Origin: Acridotheres tristis
Lineage: Eukaryota; Chordata; Aves; Passeriformes; Sturnidae
DNA length: 64,000 bases
Direction of reading: 5' to 3'
Assembly: GCA_037013685.1 (NCBI GenBank)
Contig: CM072886.1
Location: forward strand, 29,891,080 to 29,955,079
Shown here: piece by piece, positions 23,163 to 34,656 of the stretch
How positions within the stretch are numbered: position 1 is the first letter of the stretch
How the letters are laid out: each line of letters opens with the position of its first letter
Notes under the pieces: generated by a model
Database searches by the model: none
What the model saw: only the letters and a program-made list of their open reading frames with translations
Told to the model about the DNA's origin: nothing
Translations under genes and position numbers: made by a program

Positions 23163-25317
23163 CTTTTTTGCATCTCCTTCATGGCTTTGCTGTATTGTGG
23201 AAGAGGCTGGTGAAAGAGAATAAGCTGCTGCTAATGTGACAGGTCAAGGCTTTTAGAAGGCCCGTGGGGAGCTTATACAGAGCAGGATTCTTGGGAGGAG
23301 GCTTTGTTTCTAGGGATGGAATCTATCCATGAGAAACTCTGGCTTTGCTTGGTACTTGTTTCCCTCTGCCTTTGACCATGTTTTTCAGAAGAGCTGCTGC
23401 AGGAGATGAATAGCTCAACAAAAGCCTCACTATTTAGGGAGCTGTGTTCCCTCAGCACATGACCTTAAATGAGAAAGCAGCCTTTAATTCACAAGGAATT
23501 TCTTCAGTGATTGCAGAAGGACTGTGCTTCCTATAGTGCTTAATATGGGAGATATTAAAGACAAATTAGTTCATATTAGTTTTCAATGTATTGTGTGTCA
23601 AAGATGCTCATAAAAATAGGGGAAAAAATAACTAACCTCAGAATAGAATGTTCCAAAGTTCTCGAATAACACTTATTGTACAGAGCTTCTTCAAAAAAAT
23701 TAGAAGTCAGATAATTCTTCTGTATGCTTATATCCAAAAAAATATATGAGCAGATACTGCTGCATCTCATCATTGGTTTGGGGAATTGTTTTTAAATTTG
23801 GTCCCAAAAATGGAGCCTGTGCATGACTTTTCACAGAATATTTGTTGCTGTTAAAATCCATACGTATAATTTTCAAATTCTAGTCCCCTTTTTTAACCTT
23901 TCTCTTGTTATTTGCCTGACACTTCCGAAATTGCATGTTTATGTAATTAAAAAGTACGTATTTTACTTCAGATTTTTTTGAGTACTATAAAATGAAGAAA
24001 TGCTATGAAATAGTTATTTCCAAGCATCATGACTACACTAATAAGATTGCTGCAGAAGTGTGTGGGAAAATAGCTGTTTCATCCAGAAAACGTGCACATG
24101 GTATGCAAGGAATTTTCATTGTGCCCAGCTGAAATTCCCTTACGTTTGCAAGGACGTTAAAAATGAACCTTAAAAAGGAAGGATGTTTGTATGGGCATAG
24201 TTTACATTTTAGCTATTATTGACAACTGGATTTATTTTTTCCTCTCTATGATGTCATGAAAACCTGCTATGTAAAGCATTCTTCAAACTGCAATGGAAAA
24301 GTATTATTTTCCCAGTCTGATCATATATAATATTTATTTCCTGCTTAATGTTCAAGTTTTGCAAACCATGGGAGTAAATGTTTGAAACAGCTTCAAGCAA
24401 CCCTCCATCCTAAAACAGACATATAGGGTCTGGTGATGCCCAGGACAGAGGCATGCAAGGGCATGGCTACACGTGTGGAGACTTCAAGAGGGACAGTGCT
24501 GGGGCTCCCCACAGCATCCAGAAATGGTGCTCTGAGATCTTGCTTTGCCTTTTCTCAGGGCAGGAAATCTCTTCTAAGTAGGTTGGCTTGGCAGTGGTGG
24601 TGTCCTAGGTTTGCATCACAGGCACTTGGCCCCCCACTGGGACTGCTCTGTGTGCAGTCTGAACCCTAATGCTGCAGGCTTTTCACATCTTTACTCATCA
24701 AAAATGCCTGCACACAACCCAGCAAGGGCCAGCCTGTAAACGGGGATGCTGCAGAGCTCCATTAAAGCTCCTGGGGAGCATTTGGGTACCTGCCCATTGA
24801 CTTCCCAGCAGCCCCTGGATCTCCACCAGCCAACCTTAAGGAATGCAAGCAGTACCTTTAAAGGGCACTTCTCACAGAGGCAGCTGTGCTGAGTCAGTGC
24901 TGGGTGACTCCTACTCTGCCCCCACTGCAAGTGACACTGGTGACAATGTCCTGGCTCCATTTTGCAACAGAGGGGAAAGCAGAAATGAAGCAATACTTAA
25001 GAAAAACACTAATTTTTAATTCTGATCTTGAGGCTGCTCTGATGCACAAGTTCTTGCAGAGAATTGAAATTCATGGAGAGGGGAGAAAAAGGTTAAAGGT
25101 TAAAGCGGGAATGCATCTTTATAGCAAGCCAAATCAGTGAGGTTTCACTGAGAGCAAGTCGGCTCAGAATGGTTGGCCTGTCTGGAGAGGGGGCGGGATG
25201 GGGACAGAGGAGAAAAACTAAAATTCCTAGATTCTTAAGATTTAGAAATGCTGTTTTGAATTGCATGTTCTCTTTGTTTCCTTTTCTGAATATGCTTTAA
25301 AAAAGAAAGGTACCTAT

Positions 25318-25337
25318 TAAAAAAAAAAAAAAAAAAA
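25318..25337 (+). repeat. Poly(A) run within 3'UTR
   Basis: About 19 consecutive A residues. It could cause internal oligo-dT priming in cDNA libraries, giving a false transcript end here. Confidence 0.9.
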
Positions 25338-25646
25338 GTGGCATTTGTTAAAATAATGACTTCTGTACAAATTCTAACATTTCATCCTGATACCTATATT
25401 GTATTTGGGCTGTTCCAGCTATATATTTTGAAGGGAGTTGTTGAAAAATGAAAGAGTCTTTTGCAGAGGCATTAGTGTTGGATGAATTCACTGTGCTGAC
25501 ATCTTCACTCTTACCTACTACTGCTTCAAAAATAATGCTACTTTAAAGTGTCCTACTTAGAGATTGTGTGACAACTATTAATAATACTACAGTTTTAAAA
25601 TTTCTATTTAACATATACTACCTTTTGTAAAAAAGAAATATAGAGA

Positions 25647-25652
25647 AATAAA
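25647..25652 (+). promoter_or_regulatory. Candidate poly(A) signal AATAAA
   Basis: Canonical hexamer in AT-rich sequence with a TGTGTCTTT downstream element within 20 bases. Confidence 0.4.
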
Positions 25653-25977
25653 TAATGTGTCTTTAGATTTTATGCATAGAGAATGTTAGTAAGGGAAGAG
25701 GTTCTAAATTTGATAACTTGTTACTGCTCATTTTTCATTTTAAATACTTTTTAAATCACTACTTTTGCTCTTCTGGAAATATACTGAATATTTTATTATT
25801 TAAAATAGTATACTTTTATAGCTGTGTTATTAATTTCAGTTGACTACTAACTTCTATTGTAATATTTATTAATGAGTTACACTGTAGCATATTGAGATGT
25901 TTATTTTTCTATCAGAGCTGTAACAACTATGACATAGCATTATTTTAATGCAACATCATTGTACTTGCTCTCTAAAA

Positions 25978-25983
25978 AATAAA
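25978..25983 (+). promoter_or_regulatory. Candidate poly(A) signal AATAAA, favoured distal site
   Basis: Canonical hexamer at the end of a continuous AT-rich block. TTTTTCATATTTTT and TGTCTGT follow within about 55 bases. Confidence 0.45.
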
Positions 25984-26744
25984 ATCAATATTTAATCCAT
26001 ATGGATTTTTCATATTTTTAATATTAAATATGTCTGTAACAAGGAAGAACAATACTGTGTCTAGAGAGATAAAATACAAAGAATACTTTGTTTATCAGAT
26101 GTAGTCAAACGGATAGATGTGCATTTGGGATGAACTTTGAGAAGATGGGAAGGAACAAAACCCTATTTATCAGTTTGGAGGTGCAGCTGGTTTACCTTGT
26201 CCAAAACATCTGAAACCAGAATGTAGCAGAAGGTGCTGGTACTTTGTAGAAGATACTTCCTATGTAAATACAATCTCTAGATTGATAAATGGTTGTGATA
26301 GCCTCTCTTCTCCCTTGCTCTTTTGGGTGGTAGAGGAGCTGGATTTCTGGGAAAGGGTAAATCTCTGCAGATGCCTCATCTTATGCCACTCACTGCACAG
26401 TTTTGGGTCACTTCATGAGTCCTGGTGAAAACATGTCACTGGTGGGGAAGGTGACACACTCTGTCCTCGTGCAGAATCAGTCATAGCATTTGCTTGGCAC
26501 AATGGCACAAAGTTGCTCTTGAAAAGGACTCTAGACATGCCCTATATAAGGACATTTAAATTTTGCTGTGATGCCTCAGTAAGAGACATCTGTGGCAATA
26601 AGACACCTGCCAGACATCACTGGTAAAACTACCCATCCATGCTGCTAACATGATCCAGTTTTTGCTTTAGGAATGAGAGAGCTAGAATCAAGTGGCAACT
26701 GATGTGCTTGCAATCATCATGCAACCTAGTGTCCAGGACTTAAC

Positions 26745-26750
26745 AATAAA
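26745..26750 (+). promoter_or_regulatory. Candidate poly(A) signal AATAAA, alternative distal site
   Basis: Hexamer in AACAATAAAAG. No strong GT-rich element is seen close downstream, so it is less convincing than the site at 25978. Confidence 0.25.
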
Positions 26751-29242
26751 AGAGAAACACTAAGAAAAGGTCAAAACTGGAAGGAAAAAAATAATTAAAT
26801 ATCACAGGGAAAATCTGTAAATCTTTTTTGCTTCTTTTATCAAAGCAAGGAACGTCATCTTAACATATGCATGGTGAGACTATGTCTGAGAAATTTCCTT
26901 TCACAGATGCCGTAATCAACCTTCACTGACACCAGAGCAAGCAGAAACAAGTCCTGTAAACAGAAATACACATTTTCCTTGAAATCTCTTTATTGAGAAA
27001 ACATTAATGTTATCATTACTCAGAGTAAACATAAGCCTAGATCTGTGTTTCAAACGTAGAATTCATGCATATACCTTGAGCCAAAGCTACAGGTCTCCAC
27101 TTTGCCATTTGGCAGAACTTGTGAAGCTGAGATTTTCTTAACACTTAAGTCTCCCATAGTCAGTGATCCTGGCACCAAGCGGTGTTGCATATCCTGTATG
27201 TTGTGAAATGATGGTAAGTGCTCTGTATGAAATCTTTCTCTCTCTCTTCTTTCCTATGTTCTGTAATCCAGTAACTAATTCACGCCTATATAATTTGAAA
27301 TATCCAGGTAAGGACAGGGATTTTGATGCTGGCATTGTATTTAGTCAGTTTTTACCCATATGTACAGAACTGTCAGCAAGGGTAAAACAAGACCAAAACT
27401 TGTCTCCAAAGGTAACACAACTGCTATTTTATTGCAGATGCCATTGCCGAGGAAAAGACTTGCTGCCAAGACTCTCCAAAGAGAAAAGAAACCTAAATTG
27501 CAGCCTCTAAAGCCAGAGGAGGAAAGAGATCCTGATTTCAGCCACTTTTTTGACACCAGTCATGTAGGTGTATGCTATTACAGAATTTATCTGCCTGCAT
27601 GATTCCTTTTGTGGTAGCTGCAGAATTTGATCCAATATTCAGAGAGAATGGCATTAGGGAGAGTTGGTTTGAGTGAGTATCTGAATATGCCTGATGACAA
27701 CCAAAAGATGATGATTAGAATCAAGAATGAAAACTTTGACTAGGAAGGAGTTAATCAGACAAGTGAGTGGTTTCTTTTGCTTTCAGGTCTGCAACAAAGA
27801 CAAGAACCTTGGAAATTCATTCCTACTACCCTAGGTTGAAAACCAATCAGTTTCATGTATTGCATAAAGTAAATTAAAATCTAGTTTTACAGAAACTCAA
27901 GTGGTCTGAAGCTGTGGTTAGAACACAGGTGCTGTCAATTCTTCTGGCTGCTCATCTTCTGCTTGGGAGTCTTGGAATTGTCCAAGTTGGGTTGGACAGT
28001 ACAGAGTTCATATAAAATAGATGTAGGCTACCAGTCTGATTTATTAATACTCAAGAGGTCCCAGCATTACCATCTGGTTCCTCATTTCAGGGAAACAGGT
28101 GGGTGGCAGAAAACAGAATTTTCCTTATTTTTTGCAAACCATTCTATCTCCTCAGCACAGAGCATAGCATGTTCTCTGATTATTTTCTTGGCCTTGAACT
28201 GCATGATTCATGAAGGACAGTCACTGTTTAAAAAAGATGATGTGTATGCAAGCAGATAAAAGTAAATTATTAACCACAAAAGCATAATAATACCAAGTTA
28301 TGTCACATATGCTTATTGAAGTCAGTACATGTGATATATTTCTTTCAGCTCTGCAGCTTGCCAAGTCCCCCTTTTGGGGCTCTAAGCCTCATCCCAAGCC
28401 TCTTGTTTATGCCTGAGCAATCTGGAAAGCTCAGGACCTGTTTCTGAGTGGTGTTCACTCTCAAAACTCCTCACAGGAGAAGTCTTTCTCACAAACCCCC
28501 TTCTGACTTTTTGGGCTTTGACCATACCTTACCACAGGCATTCTGAAAGCATCACTGAAGCTGTAAGATGCGTGGCCTGCTGAGGAGACTGGGGACAAGA
28601 CAGTGGATGGAGTTTTCCCAAAAATTTTAGGCACAATTTAACTTTATTGTGTTCTAGACAAAGCAGGAATTTCAAAGACTTGTACCACATGGTGTTCTCT
28701 AGGTTGTCCGTGTCTTCAGGAGTGTTTATGGTTGGCTTCTTTCCTGGAAAAGCTGCACCCAGGCACCTGTGGAAAAAAAATCCCACATAACAGCTAAAGT
28801 AAATACTTCCTGTCTTTCTCAGCTTCTTTTCTCCTTGTTCATCCATCTATATCTAAATTGAGCTCTACCTGTGTCTTCTTTGAAAATTGCAGGCACAGGA
28901 TCAGAGGGCTTCATCAGGAAGCAGCTGATGAGGAAAGCTTTTTTAGTTTTGGGCAGAAAAGAGAACGTTAAAGTCTAGTGCAAAGCTAAACAGAGTCTCT
29001 CTGAACTAGGTCAGGTGCAGTCCAATTCCCCTGCTCCTTTCCAGAGTTAAGAAGTCAGGGCTATTTCTTGGTATACTATCCAGCCCTCAGATATGCATAG
29101 GAATTCTCCTGCTGTAAGCTTTAAATCACAGCTTCTGCAATGTATATGCAACATACAAACCTCAGAGACAAATTTCTCCTCCAATATCCCATTCTGATGA
29201 CATTTTTTTCATTTGTAAATGTTTCTTTCTGTATAACTTCAT

Positions 29243-29272
29243 ATGTGTGTGTTTATGTGTGTGTGTCTGTGT
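29243..29272. repeat. Imperfect (TG)n microsatellite
   Basis: TG dinucleotides interrupted by TTA and CTG over about 30 bases. Confidence 0.85.
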
Positions 29273-31875
29273 ATTCCATCCAACTTAGCTTTTCCTCAAC
29301 ATTGAGAAGTCCATCTCTGCTAAGCAGCCTGTCATAGTCTCACACATCTTTTTTGTATATGCTTAAAATGAGACTCCGCCCCTAATTTCTTATGCATAGC
29401 AGTATCTTCCTTTTAAAATTCCTGTCTCTGTTAATGGCTAGGCTGCTATCATGTTGAAACTGTGACTTGAAGTGTTCCCTGTGTCTTTATTTATTCTTTA
29501 TGCTTTTATCCTTTTTGGCTGCTGCCTAGCACATTCAACCTAAAACATAGGAGACAGGCACAGCACCTTACCCAGGGATTTTTGGTTCACCAATAGGTCC
29601 TAATCACAATGTCAAAAATAATAAATGAATGCTTCCTTAGCCAGTTTTTATCTCATGCTTTGAAAAGCAGAAGTTGTTTTTTTCTCGTGCCCTTGGATTT
29701 CTTAAAAAGAAAGAATCATTTGGCCCAAAGAAAGAAAAGATAATGTGTCAGATCACTTTGCAAATCCAAAAAGTGTCATTCTCGGAAGGAAGACTTATTC
29801 TTGTGTGACAGACTCAAAGTGTTTCATGCTGTCTAAAATGAAAACCAAGTAGATTAATTTCCAAACCCAAAACCACACAAACTCTGGTTTCAACAATTTT
29901 GTGCAAGCTTCACTTCTGTGAATTGCTGGGCTCTTGTGGTTCAGCCTAAGACTGTGTTAGAAGTGAACATGCTGGGCATCTTTAAATATCAAATCCATAA
30001 GATCTTTTTTGATATCAGATACACAGCAATTTAGGAACGTTAATGTTATATGTTATATTCCTCCTTTTAAAAAAACACAACATTTCCTTTTAAAGACTTA
30101 TTTGGTAATCCAAAACATAAACTTTATTTATTTTCTTAGCTGATATTCTCTCTTGGATCACAAATAATTTCTGCAAGTAAATAACATTTTCTATTTGTCT
30201 CCTTTTTATCCACAAAAAAAAATTGTTTGGATTTCAACTATCTGAAAATACTGCAGTGCATAATTTACTGTAATTTCCTGTACTAACTAAGAACTTTGCT
30301 TGTCTAATTAGCTGTCTTTATGTCAAGTGTGTTATTGTACTCAATTACTTTTTTCCCCTTCTTTTCCCTCTTTTTTTTATGCAGGGAAGGAAAATTTAAC
30401 AAACGTCTGTCAGCATCACTTGAAATGTCCCAAAAGAAAGTGTATTACCTAGTCTAATAACAATTATTTAAATGATTTGATACATTTGGTGCCCTAATTC
30501 CTACGGAATTCAAGTGTTTTTACCTTGCCAAATTTTGCTCCCTTACTTGGTGAGTGCTTGGTTCCTGCTTCTTCCTTAGGTCAATGCAAGTGCTTGCCAG
30601 CAAAGTCTGCAATTGTCCTTTGATCTAATGAAATAAGAGAATTGCTACTCTTCAGCAAGCTTTGGCAAAGAGGACAGTATTGTAATTTTTTATACGATTA
30701 CAACACCTGGGCTATTGAAGTTTTATTGGATATAAAATGTATAGTCAATTTATACACAGCTGCCCTGAAGTCAGCAGTAAAACGTACCTGAAATTTCACT
30801 AATTCTAAGGATTATGATGTGAGGGACTTTCTTGAAGAACTTTTTTTTATGCAAGTATTTTCAAGATCCCCCATGGAATGATATTTTAAAAGACTTTATT
30901 TCCCCCTGGTGCCTCACTAGAGGTCATTAAAATAGGATTTAATTTACAGTATTCACAAGGAAGAAGAATGATGCTGTGCCCTCCTTACCTTTGTGATACG
31001 GAAGTGACAGCACCAGAACCACGTTCCAACAAGAGTCCTTACTTTTTATATCAGTACCCCATGAGAATAGCTAGGCTTTTTTCAAACCTGGAGTCCATCT
31101 AGCATGGTGTATCTGTCTCCAGCAGTGGAGACAAGATGCCATGGGAGGCATAAGCACACTCCAACTGTATATTACTTCAGTGAGGTCCCCTAGCCTCAAG
31201 TCATTTTTCAGTGTGGGGAATTTCCTATATCTAACTATTTTGGTAAATCAGTAACCCTCACTTTCAAGTATGTGCCATTGAGCTTACCTTAAAAAAAAAT
31301 TTAAAAAGAGAAAAATCAGCCACCAGGTCTGGAACTACTGCATGAAGAAGAACTTCCTCTGGTTTTGAATGAAGCACTTGGAATGCAGGAGCTATAGGCA
31401 ACCAAGAAAACAGAGCGGACATTGAAACTCAGCCACTCAAAATCTGTCACATGTCGCCAGGTCACCTTTCCCAGACTGTGAAGTCCAAGCATACTGAATC
31501 ATTTATACCAAAGCCTATCTTTATCCTCGATCATCTTTGCAGAACTTTTCAGACCCTCTCCTATCACTGACATTTTCCTTTCCTTCATTAAGGATGAAGG
31601 AGTAGAGCTGTTTTCAAAATTCAGAGTGTATACAACCCACCTGTTTACTAGGGACATACTGATGTTTCTTCCCTTTCATTTTATTGAAATTGCTTCCTAA
31701 CATTTTTGTTAATTCATTTGATACAGAATTTCCATGTCTTTCTCCTTAACAGAGGTCTTATACTGAATTACAGTATACTTTCCTGTTTAGCTCTGAAACC
31801 ATCGAACGAAGGTGATTCCTCACAGCTCTCTTGCATACAAGTGCTAGAAGTTCAGTTCTCTTTCAGCTCAAGAAG

Positions 31876-31921
31876 AATCTCTGTCTCTCTCCCTCTCTCT
31901 GTCTCTTTTTCTCTCTCCATA
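31876..31921. repeat. CT-rich simple repeat
   Basis: Pyrimidine-only stretch dominated by CTCTCT and CTGTCT units. Confidence 0.8.
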
Positions 31922-32724
31922 TCTTCTGCTTTTTCTGTGCATAGCATCATTCCTGGTGAAGCAGAAATCTCTGTCAGATAGCCCCCTCCAGTATTTCAGC
32001 TCTACCTTTCTACTTCTGTCTCCAGTTCTGCACAGGCTATAGTAAAGGCTTCACAGAGAGTTCCCACCAAAGTCCTGGACTCCAGCTATTTTTTCCAGCA
32101 TGAAAATCTTTTCCTCCAGAATTTCCCATCTTCTCTCTTCTCTGTGAGATTGATGGTTACCTAAATACTACCCACTGCAACGCACTGTCTCTGAGGTTAA
32201 CCAGGTTTGCACTTAGTAGGTAAATTGTATGTTTGCCTATATGTCTGAACCTTGTGCTTTATCAGAGCATTTTGCTCCTCTTCCCTTCCTGCTGGACATC
32301 CTAATTCCAGAAGGGCATTTGCATTAAGAGAGGGCTCATACAATCCAAAAGTTAAGAGAAACCTATTACTGGAGTCATGTTTCCTTTCATTTGCCAATAT
32401 GACATTCTTGTTATCTCATCTGCCAGCCTAGGTCTCAGCAGAAGTAAACAGCTTTTTTAAAGACAAAATATTCAGCAACTGCAATGTGTCCTCAAGGAAT
32501 GTCCCCATTAGCCCACTTCCCTCTGGGCCAGCTATCTGACTTTGATATCCATACACACATATGCTGGCTTTTCCAGAGAGGTGATACTTGTACAAGTCTC
32601 CCTGTCTCCCTGCAGGAAAGGTGCTTCTAGTGTTCTTCCTTCTTTTTGCCTTTTTGGACAGCTACAGCATCAGTTCCAGAAGATGTCTCCATTGCCAGCT
32701 GCTCCTTTTTTTAACCTCCCATAG

Positions 32725-33285
32725 CGCCCTGGCAGCCAGGAGAGCCAACCTTGTCCTGGGGGGACATCAGGCACAGCATCACAGCCAGGCAAGGGAGGGG
32801 ATTGTCCTGCTGTGCTCTGAGCTGGGACAGCCTCACCTCGAGTGCTGAGGGCAATTCTGGATGTCACAATATAATAAGGGCATGAAGCTGTTAGAGCATC
32901 CAAAGGAGGGCCACAAGGATGGTGAAGGTTCTGGAGGAAAAGCCATATGAGGAGCAGTTGGGGTAATTTGGTCTTTTCAGCCTGGAGGAGACTGAGTGGA
33001 AACCTCTTTGCATTACAATTTCACAAGGGGAAGTGCAGGAGCAGACACTGATCTCTTCTCTGTAGTGACCAGTGACAGGACTCGAGGAAATGGCTCAAAG
33101 TTGTGTGAGGGGAGGTTTAGGTTGGATATCAGCAAAAGGTTCTTCACCCAGAGAGTGGCTGGGCACTGGAACAGGCTCCCCAGGGAAATGATCACAGCAC
33201 CAAGCCTGTCTGAGTCCAATAAGAGTTTGGAAAATGTTCTCAGGCTCATGGTGTGATTCTTGGTGTCCTGTGCAAGACACATAGA
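32725..33285 (+). mobile_element. CR1 LINE fragment, 3' part of ORF2, 3' tail missing
   Basis: The plus strand follows the familiar CR1 order: an AGCCTGGAGGAGACTG block, then a GGAAATGG block, then GGGGAGGTTTAGGTTGGATAT, then GGCACTGGAACAGGCTCCCCAGGG-type sequence (about 33160), then CTCAGGCTCATGGTGTGATTC (about 33240). The open frame at 32996-33256 is the decayed C-terminal end of the CR1 ORF2 reverse-transcriptase protein, recognisable by its GRFRLDI and HWNRLP segments. Sequence stops resembling CR1 at about 33285, before the terminal octamer repeats. The 5' end near 32725 is approximate. Confidence 0.85.
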
Positions 33286-33860
33286 AGAAGAAAATGTTAT
33301 ATATGGGCCCTAAACAGTCCTGCTATAAATGATAGCATCTGATAACTAGATCATTTGGTAAGCAAATCTCCCTGAATTATAAGCTGAATTTTTAATTAGA
33401 TATAACTATGAATTATAAGCTGAGTTTTTCATTAAATACAACTATGGCAATGAAAAGGATTGCTTCTTAGACAGCAATTAAAATGAGACAGAAACAAGAG
33501 TGCATCTGAGAAAAGTTGCAACAAGGATTATCATGTCCTCTACTATGGTGACTATCATCTTTCAAATAGTCTCTTGTGGGGTGGTAAATCACTATTTCAC
33601 TTCTAGGTTTTGTTCAAAGACTAAAGTTTTGAACTTCAAAATTTTGGCAGAGATTCTTCCAATTTTTGGCACAGCACAGTCCCAAATGCACTCCTACATT
33701 TGTTGAATCGCAAGAAATGGAAAATTAAAAGCAAGAAAAGACTACTGGGAAAAATCTGAAAGTAAGAGTCATCATGATTGAAATCTGTTAAGGTATTTTC
33801 CACAGTATGAATCTCTACTGCTTTTCCACAGGGGGTGTGTATTTAGATAAAGATAGACCT
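33286..33860. other. Spacer between the two CR1 fragments
   Basis: AT-rich sequence of about 575 bp with no CR1 similarity that I can see. It contains the 36-bp tandem duplication. Confidence 0.7.
33374..33445. repeat. 36-bp tandem duplication
   Basis: Two adjacent 36-bp copies (33374-33409 and 33410-33445), both beginning GAATTATAAGCTGA and ending AACTAT, with four mismatches. It lies between the two CR1 fragments. Confidence 0.92.
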
Positions 33861-34656
33861 CTTGACAGGCCGAAAGAAGGGACTGGCAGGAGCCCTGTGA
33901 CACTCAGCTAAAGCAGATGCCAAGTCCTGCACCTGGGACAGACTAACCCATCACCAATCTAGACCAGGATTTGCCTGTTGAGGGGGGCAGCTCTGCTGGG
34001 AAGGATCTGTGAAACCTGGTGGTTGCAACCTGAATGTGTGACAGCAGAGAGTCCTGGCACCAAAGCACAACAGCAGCACCATCTTCGGTTGTATTTATTG
34101 AAGCATAGTAAGTGAAATGAGAGAAGAAATTGTCCCCATTGTACTTACACTTCTTAGTACCACACCTAGATATTACATCCACTTTTGGGTCTCAGCACCA
34201 GAAAGGCATTCAGGACCTCAGCAAAGGGGTATTGAGATGGTCAGGGTTGCAGCACTTGCCCAGTGAGAAGAGGCCAAGGGATATGGGCTTGTTCAGCCTC
34301 AATAAGAGGTGGCTCCAGGGCACCAAAGAGCAGCCTGCCAGTGCCTATGGGCAACTGGTCATGACAATGGAATCAGCCTCTTCACCAAGATTCATGGTAA
34401 GATAATGGATATAGGCTGAAATGGGAGTTTGAGACTGGATATTCAGAAAAAAACGTTCTTTCTGAGGATAATTAAGCATTCTAAAAGGATGCTCAGAGAA
34501 GCTGTGCAGTGTCTGTTCTTCAGTGTTTTTTAAATCCAGCTGGACAATGTCTCCAGCAAAATTTTACAATGCAGCGGTGCTCTCCTTAGAACAGGAGGTT
34601 GGACTAGACACCTCTCAAGGTCCATTTTAATCTGAATAGGTCTGTGAGTCTGTGAG
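33861..34656 (+). mobile_element. CR1 LINE fragment with 3' terminus
   Basis: A second, more decayed CR1 on the plus strand. Recognisable blocks are CCAAGTCCTGCACCTGGG (about 33920), the GGGCTTGTTCAGCCTC block (about 34285) with the following GGCTCCAGGG, then GCTCAGAGAAGCTGTG (about 34490) and AGGAGGTTGGACTAGA (about 34593). It ends in a degenerate TCTGTGAGTCTGTGAG octamer pair at about 34656. Because it repeats the same ORF2 portion as the element at 32725, it is a separate insertion. Frames here (for example 34130-34405) are remnants or chance. Confidence 0.85.

Larger units (their letters stand above)
20465..26000 (+). other. ITGB8: ITGB8 3' untranslated region (3' end approximate)
   Basis: Long AU-rich sequence after the stop, with several ATTTA motifs and no supported coding frame. 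The length is set by candidate poly(A) signals at 25647-25652 or 25978-25983; a further signal at 26745 could extend it. Mammalian ITGB8 also has a multi-kilobase 3'UTR. It contains a palindrome (21033), a purine tract (23117), a GC-richer block (about 24430-24980) and a poly(A) run (25318-25337). The true end cannot be fixed from sequence alone. Confidence 0.65.
26001..32724. other. Intergenic region, first part
   Basis: Immediately downstream of ITGB8. I recognise no protein-coding exon, RNA gene or interspersed repeat. A short exon-like frame with flanking splice-like signals at 27438-27563 is treated as a finding. Simple-sequence patches are a TG run at about 29243-29272 and a CT-rich stretch at about 31876-31921. 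Confidence 0.7.

Noticed and set aside
27163..27510. 115-codon plus-strand frame downstream of ITGB8
   Set aside because: No recognisable domain, and ordinary composition and length for chance. Only the nested splice-flanked block at 27438-27563 was kept, as a finding.
33013..33282. Minus-strand frames over the CR1 fragment
   Set aside because: They are antisense shadows of the decayed CR1 ORF2 end.
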